This document shows positions 7,654 through 19,600 of a DNA stretch of 64,000 nt, in pieces (within the stretch, counting starts at the first letter, position 1; every line of letters starts with the position of its first letter). Made by a program: the position numbers and the translations under genes. The stretch comes from Candidatus Omnitrophota bacterium. GTDB taxonomy: Bacteria; Omnitrophota; Omnitrophia; Omnitrophales; Aquincolibacteriaceae. Location: positions 310,001 through 374,000 of the forward strand of contig JACKFM010000001.1 in NCBI GenBank assembly GCA_020632475.1, given 5' to 3'. The notes beneath the pieces were generated by a model. That model was not told the origin of the DNA. It searched no databases and saw only the letters and a program-made list of their open reading frames with translations.

Positions 7654-10600
7654 ATGAAGCATCCTTTTTTCAATTTTAAACGTTTTATTGCGATCACCGT
7701 TGCTCTGTGCATGGTGTTGACCGACCGTTCGGCAGTTTCCTATGCGCAGGCGGCGTCTGCCCAGTTTGCTTCAGAGGCTCAAGCCGTAAATACCAAACTG
7801 GCCTCAGCTCAATTCGTTCTGCCTGGCTTTAATCTTCCTTCCGAGCTGGGCTTCATCGAGGAAGTCTATAGCGCACCGCGTGAAAAAGAGCAACCGTCTC
7901 CCTCGGCCCTCAGTCCTCAGCCCTCAGTCCTGCCGTCGAAGACGGTGATTTATATCCAGGATGCCCATGACTCGCTTGAAGCTCAGGAGCATATTGCTGA
8001 AATGATCCGTCTTTTCGTGCATGACAACGGTATCAAGACGGTCCTTGAAGAGGGGTATGATGGGAAAGTTCCGACGGATGAGTATTTCGGATCAATTAAA
8101 GACCCGGAGATTAAAGAAGAAGTTTCCTACTTTTTGATGGATAAGCTTCGGATCGGCGGTGCGGAGTACACCCACATCAATCGCCAAGAGGATTTTAAGC
8201 TGATCGGTGCGGACAGCATTGAGCTGCACCGCGAAAACGTCAAAGCCTACCAGAAAAATTCAGTTTATCTCAAACAGGTTCAAAAAGATCTGAAGGAAAT
8301 GTTTGAACGGATTGAAAGGATGGCGAATGTCCATTTTTCAAAAGAACTCAAGCAATGGATGAAAAACAAGAAACGATACGATGCCGGACAGCTTGATCTT
8401 TTAAGCTATCTTAAGCGGACAGCCGGCCTCTTAGGCGATTCTGCTTTGCCGTATCCGAATATTCTCGTGCTGCTTTCGGCTGAAGAAACCAAAAATGCCC
8501 GGGCGATTGAAAAGGCCAAGGAGATCCATAGTGCGCAGTTATTTGAGGAAATAGGAGAATTTGAAAATAGTGTGGCTGAAAAGTTTTTAACCCATGATCG
8601 TGACCGGGATATTTTTAAATATTATAAAGCCTTGAGTCTTATGCTGCGTTTAAGCGACATTGAAGTAACCCCTGAGGAATACGAGGCCGCCAAAGGCACC
8701 CTTAAAAATTTCGATACCCGCAGGATGGCCGAATTTATCGTGGCGGATACCAAGCATACCGCTGTACTTTCGACCGAATGGGAAGACAAGATTAAAAATG
8801 CCATCCGTTTTTATGAGATTGCGCATCAGCGCGATGACAGTATTGAAAAGCATCTGGAAGACTTTTTAGCTTCCGACCAGCAGACGGCTGTCCTTGTTTT
8901 TGGAGGTTTTCACCGAGATAAAATTCAGGCCATTATGCGTGCAAAGGGGATCTCGTTCGTTACTTTACAACCCGCAATCAGTTCGGTCAGCCAAACCCAC
9001 CAGGAATATTATAAACAGTTGATGTCTTCCGGTTATCTTGATTTTGAAAAAACACTTCATCTGGATTCGGAGCAAGGTTTTTCCGGATCAAATATCCCAC
9101 TGCCGCAAGCCTCCCGCATGTCCAGGACACTTCTGGTCTGGGATGTCCCGGGCTATGGACGGGTTGTCGAGGGGTTGGCGGAGACGGCACGCGTTTTGAA
9201 AAATCGAAAGCCGGATATGGATCGCCCTCTTTTACTGCGTCAGATGGCCAGGGGACTTCAGGCGCGCAGTAGCGCCTTTGAACAGGAAACTGTTCCGGGA
9301 CACGCGGAATTGCGTAATCAGGAAGCCTCTCCGCAAAACGAACCTCCCGAATCTTCCGTTAGACTTCGGATGGATGAGCCTCAGGGGTTTGCGGCGCCGC
9401 GTATACGCGGGCATTTACAGGCCTATGAACGCCGTCTCAGAGCGCAGGCCTTAAGAAGAAAATTGGCTGAACTGGGACTTCTTTTTACGGCCGTTGCACT
9501 TGCGGTTACCGCGGTTATATGGAGTGTTGTGGATGCAGAGACTGAAATCCGTGCCACGGATGTTATTTGGATGACGATTGGTGCTTTTGCTGCAAGCGTA
9601 TGGGTGTTGTACCGTTTTCTTTCAGAACGTGATTTTAGAATCAGTAGTGAACAGGAGCGGATTAATTTTGAACGCATTCTCAATGGAACCAAAGACGGAG
9701 AAAGTGTGATTCGTTCCGTTGAAATGCTTGAGGCCTATGCCCAATCACCCGATCGGTCACAGAGAAGCGATATTATCCGCTCGGCTGAAAGGGTTAAAGA
9801 TGAGATTCTTGAGCGGAATCCATTATTGACGATTGTCGATCAGGAAAAGATTACCGAAGGTGATAAGATCGTCATTTTTGAAATTCCCGGTACCGGACAT
9901 GAAGGGCTTGGGATTAAAGAGATGAATGCTTTATTTGGAGAGCTTTTAACGGATAACTTTCTGGCTGAAGTTAAAAAGAGCCTTTATGCAATGGTCCGTG
10001 CATCTGCCTCAGTAAGAGGAATTTCAATCACGCCGCTTTATTCTACCCATAAAGAGCATGCCTTTGTCGTCAGAGGAGATGTTTCACAGGATTTTTTGCG
10101 AAATGAAATCCAGAAAAAACTCGTTGAGGCCATGAATCGGATTCTGCTCACATCCGATGACCTCCCGTACCGCCGGATCATCGAAGAGAAGAAGCTTGAT
10201 CAAAACGGGGAGGATTTATTTGAAATTCATTTTGGAATGAGCCGCGTTGAAGAAGATTCCGAAGAGGGGAGGCTGACGGCCAATATTCGCGCTAAACAGG
10301 CTTTGCTGATTTCCAGATACCGGAACGTCTGGGACAATAACCGTGATCCGGATCTGGTTTTATATTCCCATGAGAATTACGCTGCCGTGGTTGATGAGTT
10401 GGCGAGCATCCGTCGCCGGCTTTTAGCCAATGAAGGGGCGGCTCTGTTTGCCACGGGTGAAAATGAAGCGTTTGGGCAATATTTCTTTTTAAGACCGGGG
10501 GCAGCCAATATCCTGAGAAAAAAAGTTGAATGGGGCGAGCTGTCGACGGAAGAAAAGAAAGTTTTTCATCATGTCGAAATTTACCAGCTTGCACAACGAT

Positions 10601-13600
10601 ACTTTGAACTCCTGAATCTGCAGGATGTAATTAAAAAATGGCAGATGGATGAGGCGGAGGCCTTTCGTGAAATCAGAGAAATTCGCGGCATTCTTGAAAC
10701 ACTGGATTTTCTAGTGGATCTTCTCGTGAGCGGAGCACAGGGACGCGTCCGTCCTGAAGAAATGCCTCTGGATGTGATTGGGCAGCAACGGCTCGGCCTT
10801 TTGCGCAAATATGCTTTAAATGATGCGCGCAACCGTAAAGCCTATTCGCAAAATGTATTTCATGCGAAGGCGGCTGAGATGGCTAATCCTGTCATTGTCG
10901 GTTTAGATGTGATCGGAATGGGGCCCATGAATTATGAGGCCTTTGACGGCGAATTGCAGCAGATCGACAAGCAATTGAAATCCGGAAATCCCGTGACCGA
11001 TGCAGAGGTTCAGGCGATTCAAAGACAGGCGGCCGACTCGGTGACGCTCAGGCGTGACCATATCCTGGATGAAATCCGTGATCAATTACAGGAAACCTAC
11101 CGTGAAGTTAATCTGACACCACCGGGTGAGTTGATTGCACGCATTGGCGGAGATGAAGTGGTCTTTGTGGGAGATAGTTCGGTTTTGCACGGGGCTGTGC
11201 TGGACCGGTTTCTAACCGGATTGCGTGAGAGGATTCGCTCGAATCTGGGTATTCATGTGCGCATTGCGGCTGATTCTTTGATCCAGGACTACCGCCGGCG
11301 TTTCACTCGGACAACGCGTTCGGATCCGAAGATGATGGCCCATGCCCGGGCGCTCAGTCTTCAGGACACGAATGTCAATCATGTCCTCAAGCCGATGGAG
11401 AAGAAAGGCTTAACCGGAGAGTTGCATGGCCACGGCGGGGCGATCGTTGTGCGTGCCAAACGCTGGGGCTTGAACCGCTGGAACCGCGTCGTGGAAACCG
11501 ATCAGGGTACGACCCGTATCGATGCCGAAGCGGAAATTATTTTAAGCAACTGGCATTTTAACCCGGGATTACTCACCACCAGGCGTACGGAACTGAGATC
11601 TTCTGCCAATGATTCTGAGGTCTATCCGCAGCCGGTTGAATTTTTCACTCATCCATGGACACTTCAAGAAAGATGGCCGTTTGCGCCCAGTGCCTTACTG
11701 CGTTTTCCGGGCCAGTTGACCGCGCTAAAACGCAGCGTATTTCCGGCGCTTTTAAAAAGACAGGGCGATTCGAAAAAACTGAAAATGTCTTTTCTGGCGA
11801 CCAACACCGGAGAGGAAATCGCCGGATATCTTTATGCCTTGTCATTAGCCTATGACGCGCATACCGAATGGGGACAGGCTGGAAAACTCGATCTTTCGAT
11901 CGTCGCCAATGATTTGCACGCGGATATTCTTGAAGAAGCCCAAAGGCGTCTTTCCGGAAAATCTCCTTTTGTTTTCAATGGCGATTTTATCGGCGGTGAT
12001 CAGGAAGCGGAAATGACCATTTATGAGCCGCTGCTCCGGCCGCTGCCGTCGTCGTTTGAACCCTTTCTTCGGGCAATTAATCCGATTAAATCTCGGATTC
12101 AAAAGTCTTTTTCTTTTATTTCCGGCAGTATGTTCCGCAGTTTTCGTCTGTTTAAGGCGATCGTCGGTTCGGACATTATTGTTTTAAATGCAGCGCCGAT
12201 CCCTTCCTGGAAACCTCTCCTGTGGCTGTTCGGAAAAATATTAACACGCGGCGAAAGACCTCCCGTAATCATTACCACCAATCGGCAATTAGCCGAGGGT
12301 CTTTCCGGATATCAGGTGCTTGGATTACGCGATCTGGGGTGGGCTGGTTCTTATCTTGCGATTCCTAAATGGCTGCAAGAGGATTTTGATATCGAGCCGT
12401 TAACTTCGATGATTTTGAATCGTGCAGAGTTGCGGGCTGCGAGCGATCAGACATTAAGGCAGCAGTTGTTAGGTGAACTGCATTCAGAACCGGATGCCCA
12501 AAACCCTGTTCTGCAGACCTTGTTTATGTTTGATGCTTTGAAGAGAGTGGTTCAGGGGGAACCTTCAGCGCGAAATCCTGTGTTTCAATTGAGATCCGAT
12601 GATATTTTAAAAGCCATTTTGGGAAACCGTAAAGCCATTGAGGTTTTTGAAAATCCGGTAACTCAGGAGAATTTAAAACGTCTGGAAGGTTTGCCTTATC
12701 TTTATCGCCTGGCCGTCAACGGAATTGCCACCGAGCCCGAGCATTACGGGCGCCTTTTTATCCGGGCAGGGGAATCCCGTCTGGCGCCTGAGGAATCCTT
12801 TCGTCAGGCACTTGAAATGGGCTTGAAAACTGTCAGCAGTGGGACGCCTCAGGAGATCCGGGATGAAAAACTGAAGAAGGTTAAAAGATTTCTGGATTAT
12901 CACTTTTTGAAAGTTTTTCTGCGTTATTGGAACCGTGAATATGCCCCGTCGCTGCCGACCATGCTTGAAGGGGTTATCCCGGACACCGTGAAAAGAAATC
13001 AAATGCTGATGGCCAATATTACCCATTTAAGCGGTGCGGTTTTGCAGGCTGTCTATGACGTTAATCATGAATATTTAAGTGCCCAGTACGGTGAGCCCGA
13101 TTCAACCGGCAGTATTGTTCTGGCCGGTGCCAATGCCCGCGGCGAATATCCTACTTTTGATTATGATGCCGTAGTTCTTTATGAAAAAGACGGCCGCACT
13201 CCCGGAGGCCCCAGCGGGACTCTCTCCCATGCTGAATTTTATAACCGGCTTGCGGTATTAATCCGCCAAAGTTTTGAAGGCGATCCTCAATCGGGGTATG
13301 CGGGGATGGGCCGTGAAATGGACAGCCGGTATCAATATACAATTTTTAAATCATTTCTGAACGCTTGGGGTGTTGAAGAAAACCGGCCGATGTGGGCAGT
13401 GAGCATTAACCGTGCCGAGGCAGCGCTTAAAAGTTCTCAGCCGGTTGGTTTGATCCTTAGCTTTCTGGATCTTATGCCCGGTGCCGGTGACATGGACCTA
13501 GCCGAACGTTTTATCCAAAGCACGCAGGAATATCTCGCGGATGAAAAACATCTGTATACGGGCATGGCACAGACGCTGAGTGCCTATCAGTTTATGCGGC

Positions 13601-16600
13601 AAAAGACGGCAGAGACATCCCCGGTGCTGGATATCAAAGGCACTGCAGGCGGGCTGCGATCATTCCATTATTTTTTATGGTTTTTGCGCCTTTACCGCCG
13701 TTTGCTCTTTATGCGTGCCGGGCAACCCAGGGCAGCTCAAAAACCCGCTTCCGGTTTGAATTTTCTGGATAATCTGACCGTGTTAGAACGGGAATTTTCC
13801 GGGACCTCTGTGCGTAATGAGTTGACCGCTTATTATCTTTATTTGATCAATTTACGACTGACCATGGATCTTTTTTATGCGCGCAATAGCAAACAGCTTC
13901 CGACGGATTCTTTGGCCCTGGCTTATTTTGCCTTTTACAATGCAACCCTTTATCGTCTGGCCGAAGGCGCCTCTCCTCTCGGTTTTGATCCTGCGCAAGC
14001 GCTGCCTCTTCAAGAAGAGTTTTTGAGGCAGTTGAAGCAGGTGATGACACGGATTGATGGTTTAATCGACGGTTTGATGAATGACCTTCTGTCCGGAAAT
14101 TTTGATCAGGTCAATATGCATTTGTCCCAATGGCAGTCCTCACCGGAGTTAATTGATGCAGCGGATCTTCGGCAAACTGCTGCAAGTCTGGTGGAGACAA
14201 GCCGGGAGGAACTGGATCAGGCCGCTCAGAAGCATGTGGAGCAACTGGTTGAAGATCGCACAGGGCTATCTCCTCAAAAAATGATTATTTTTGTAACTGC
14301 TTTTTTGATGAGGACGCGGAACATGACACAAGTTGCGGCGGAAAGAAGCGCTCTCTGGTATTCTGAGAACAGGCCTCGGGAGTTTGAACGAATGGCCCAT
14401 AAAGAGGAAAAACATCGTAAAGCAGAATTGAGGAATGATACCGAGACTCTGGCTGGGGTGCGCGGTGAGATCGAACGTTGGGATGTCAATTACATCGTAA
14501 AGAAAAAACATTTTGGTCTGCAGCTTGGAAGGCGTTTGAATATGGCTTCGGGGCCCGGCAGCGTGCTTGAATTTGATTTTCTGAAACGCATGATGCGTTT
14601 AATGCTTCCGGAAGCGGAAGGCATTTCTGCCGCCACACCTCCGGGCGGTACAATGCCGGATTATGTCAGGTCTCAAGAAGAGTTTGAACAAATGCTTGAC
14701 GTTTTGGAACAGACGGGGATCTTAAAAGAGCCTGTCATCCCTCGCGGCGAATTTGAAACCGAATCGCAGCGGTTGATGCGTGCCAATAAAACATTAGCCG
14801 AAAATTTTGATTTTTTCAGCCGGAATCACCTGCACGATATGACGCTGACCGATGACCGCAACCCGTTAGTCCGGGATTACAAAACACGTATACCGGAACA
14901 TTATTTGCAATCCGAAAGAGCTTTTCAAACCGTGATTCCGCTGGTGCTGCTGATGTATGAAAGACGCTTTCCCGGAGAGGTTGAGACACAAACGCTCAAA
15001 GATCTGGATGATCATTTTGTTTTACAAAAAAAGAAAACACTTCACTTTGACTGGGAACGCGGATTTTTCGAAGGGGAAAGTGAAGTGGTTGCCCTGAAGC
15101 CTTCAGAAGGTGCTGCTGTTCAGTTCTTTGCCGTTCACCCCGAATTAACTTTTAAAGCCTTTGAGTATGGAGTGCCGGATGTCAATATTCTTGAGGGCCT
15201 CAGGCTTAACCGGGATGCTTTTGAAAAGTGGATCCATTTACAGCGCGCCTCTCCGTCCGGTGTGGGCAGTGCAGGCTTTCAAGTGCTTGTGCAATCTTTT
15301 GTGCACCTCTTAGGAAAAGCTTCGGGTGATCAGCATGCCTTTTCGAAAACAATCTGGTATTTACACCGGTTTGGGCTATTAAATGCGTATATTCGTGAAT
15401 ATGAACCCGGAAAAATCGGCAATCTGATCGCTGATCCCGCTGTGCATGAGTTTACCACCGATCAGCACAGCCTTTATCATTTTGAAGTTCTGGATAAAAT
15501 CGGTCCTGATGATCCGGCCGCGTTTAGTCTGATCCGTGATTTTTATTTAAAAATTGAGAATTCCCCTGAAGACTCCCATGAGCGAAAACTGCTGGCGGCA
15601 TTGCGATTAAGCGTTTTTTTACACGACTCCGCCAAGAGTTTCTTTTTTGCCGGTTCGGCCGATCATGCCATTCAGGCTGCACAAAATGCGGTTCCCCGTT
15701 ATCTCAAAGAAATGGGCTTTGACGATGAGACAATTGAAACCACCGCCTGGGTTGTTCGCAATCACATGGTTTTAAACAGCTATGCCTACAGGCGGCTTGT
15801 TGATCATCCCGAAGAAATCAGTGATGCGGTGGAACGCATGGTCTGGGATCCCGGGATTACTCCCGAACGTTTGAGGCTGCTTTATCTCATATCCCTTTCG
15901 GATTATTTCTCGCTGCAGCCTCTCAAGGATTATCCTTCTTTAAATCCGCATTTTGAGTTGGGGTTACGGGTTCTTCCGGATGCCGAGTCTGAAGGGAAGT
16001 GGACTTCGCTGGAACGTATGCATCAGCTTTACCAGGCACTTGCCTCGATTGTAGGCGAGACGGATCCGGTTTCAAGAGAAGATAATATGGCTCGTATCCG
16101 CGCGTTAAGAACAAACGAAATGCAGAGTTTCTGGAACCGCTTTTTTGCCGAAACCGCTTCCCAGGTTCTAGAGCACCTGACCGAGGATGCTCTTTATGAG
16201 CGGTATTTAGCCGCGGCCCGGAAAGGGACGGGCGAAGTCCGGGAAAATGAAATCCGGAGGAATGCCGCCTATACTGTGGAGCATCTTTATCAGGACTATT
16301 TTTCTGAAATTTTGGATGATGGGGCCCGCACCCCCGAAATCCAGGCAGAGGTGCAACGAAGGGCTTCTTCAGAATTTGCACAGCTTTTTTATCGGGGCTA
16401 CATTCAGTCTTTTGATGAAGGCTATTTGAAAAATCTGACGCTTCAAGAACATCTTCGGAGGTATCTTTTCACCGTTCATTTGGATGTCCTGCGCAAGCGC
16501 GGTTATAAAAAACCCATCATTCTATTTAATCCCGGTTTTGATAATGTTTCAGAACGTCAGCATGAGTTCATTATCGGGTTGACGACCGATGAACGAGGCG

Positions 16601-19600
16601 TTTTTGAAGATGTCACCGGGGTGCTGGCCTTGCATGAAGTAGATGTGCAGGGAGCCCGTTTTGTGCGCACCGGATCAGGGCTTATTGTTGACCGCATTTT
16701 TGGGTTCCGCCGTAACGGTGATGCCGAGATCGATACCCTGCGCCAGCGCATCTGGACAGATCTGGGCCGTATTTTTACGGATTACAACCGGCAGGACCAT
16801 GCGGTTGAAATCTTTTACCGTGAAAAGGAAAAACCCTATCAATCCGTCCGTCCGCCGACACGGTTAAAACAGGATACTCACATACAGTGGTTTCATGACC
16901 GCAATACCGACGGTGAGGAGACCTCTGTTTTTACGGTTAAAACCACAGACCGGCCTGCGCTCCTTCATGTCATCGGCCGTATTTTGAATACCCGGGGTTA
17001 TAGTGTGATTAAAGCACCGATCACCACCTATGAGCCGTTTACCGACAATACGTTTTATATCAATAAAGACGGGACTTTTTTAAGTGATGCCGAAAAAGAA
17101 GCGCTTGAAAAACTGTTGGTTTCTATCCTTGATCAACCCATCATCAACATTGCGGATATTAAAGGGGACAGGTCTTCAGCCCTGTCCCCTGACCAGGTAC
17201 CTCCCAGCGCAGCTAATGACGCCGCGTCTGGACATTCCGAGTTACGAATTACCATGCATTCCGATGAGGCGGAGGTTGCGGCATGGATGGATGAGCTTGC
17301 AGCGGAGATTACAGATGCCGGTGATCGTAAAGCCGCCGAGGCGTTTATTACTGTTTTTAGACAAAATCCCGAACTTGACCGTAGCGAAATATCCTATGAA
17401 GGCTGGCATCAGTTCGTTGGTGTTTCACGCGATGATGCCGGTACAAGCTATGCCCATATTCTTCTGGATGCCGCTGTTCATTTTCCGCGCAAATTAATCC
17501 GTGCCGCACTGGTGCATGAGGGAACGCACATTTTGAATAAGGATCTGCAGGATGCGCAGCTTGCAGCCTTTTTAGCGGCACAACAAGAATGGGCTGCAAT
17601 GACGGCCCGGGGCGGAGCTCAAACGCAAGACGATGTGGACGTTCTTTTGGAACCGCTTGCAGACTCCATGGCGCTAACGATGGAAGACGAGTGGCGGGCC
17701 TATCAGGCCGGTGACCGTGTATTCTTGTCATCTCTTGACGGGTCGGTCGATGATTTTATTCAGGCACTGCCTCAGCCGGATGCACACGCCCCAAGAGTTG
17801 ATCAGGCGAGGTATCTGATGATTCGTGGGTTGGTAGAAGATATTCGGGTGCGGTCAACGCAGCTCGAGACTTATGAACTTAAGACTAAAGCCACTGCTTT
17901 GCAGGGAATTCTTTCGATTGATAACCTTTTAGCCTTAAACCAGGGATCGCGGGCAGAGCTGATCAATCTTTTTCTGATCATTGTGGCAACTAACGGCGAA
18001 GGCGCGAGGTATGTGACCTGGGATCAAAGTCGTGAATATCTTCATCAGACGACCATTACTGATATTCAGGGTCTGACCCGATGGCTGCTTTCTCAGCCGC
18101 GTGCTCAGCAGATCGGTCAACTCATCGCCCATTACACCAGGACGGAGTCGAGAGCTTATCTCAGTGATTCTGATTTTGTGACCCATGAAGCCATTGAAGA
18201 AAGCGGATATGGTCAGGAGCTGCGCCGTAAATTCACATCTGCTTTTGACCGGATTATGGCAGCAAGTGTTCCAGCGGCGTCGCAGGATCTGCATACCGGA
18301 ATTAAGGCGGTACTTTATACCGCCTATGATAAAGCCCCTCAGATTTTCCTAAGCATTGATCCGAACATGGAAGCCCGGGCAGCACATGTCATTTATCTTT
18401 CTTCGGAAAGACAATTGATTCTGAAATTTCCATCGGTGGAAAAAGCGCGCGAAGCAGATGAGAATTTTCTGATCGGTGCGATCCTCTATGCTGCCGGCGT
18501 GCCGAGGACAGGGCATCCGTGGAATATATGGACGTTTAATCCGAGGATTCGTGACAATACCTATAATATTCCAGCCGCAGGCGTTACTTACCGTGTGACA
18601 AACGATCTTTTGAATTCTCTTCAGCAGGTGATTGCTCAAAACATCCCGTCGGCTGCAGTGGGAACCTCAGCGTCGCCGGCTCCAAGGAGGAGATGGCAAT
18701 TTCGCCGTGTAGCACCCAATGAGCGTGTGGACGTTCCTCCCCGTCAGAGGAGCGGCAGCCCTTTGCCAGCAGCTGTTCCACCGCGAGAATCTCCGGATGA
18801 AATTGAGGAAATCCGGTTTGTTAATTTTCGGGGCAATGAGAATTGGCAGCAAAACGCTGAGAAAGTCATCCGTGAAGCATTCCGAGCCATTGCAAGAACG
18901 CCAACTGAGAGTTTGAGTGATCAGCGTCTTCAGGGTGTGCTTCAATTCATTCATGAGATGATGGAAATCCGCGGGACATCCAGTCATGTGGTTTTAGCGG
19001 TTGAACCGAATCTCACCGGTGTTGCCGGTGAGGTGGCTTCGCTCGGACGTCTCCCGGCTTTTTTTAGGATCATGCTTGATCGTGACGGTCAAAATAACGG
19101 GCAGAAGCGGTTCGCCCGCGGGCCAAGAGGGAATTTGTTTGATCAGAAGGTTTTTATTATGCATCTTCGAAAATGGCAGGTGCTTGCCTCAGCTGACGGC
19201 ACTCCTGCAAATGACGTTCAAATTTATGACGGCATCAATGTCAGACAGAGCATTGCCACTCGCCCAGGAGAACAAATTATTAAGTTCGACCGTGATTTTC
19301 TGATCAAGGCCATGGTTCACTCTTTGCTGGATCAACAGCATTCCTATCCCTGGATCATGGCTGAAAAATATCCCCAGATTCAGTTTAATTCGGATACGAA
19401 TGCGATTGTCCTTCCCGGAACAAGGCGGGTTTTTGTCCCGACACCGAGTGAAATCGTTCAAATCGTTGAACACATCATTCAATTTGCTAATCTTCACCCC
19501 GAATTGCGCGTGAGCAACGCAGAAGAGCTGATTGCCTATGCTCGTGATCATAGGGCCGCACCTGCCGAAAATGTGACGGATTTAGCGAATAAAATTGTGC

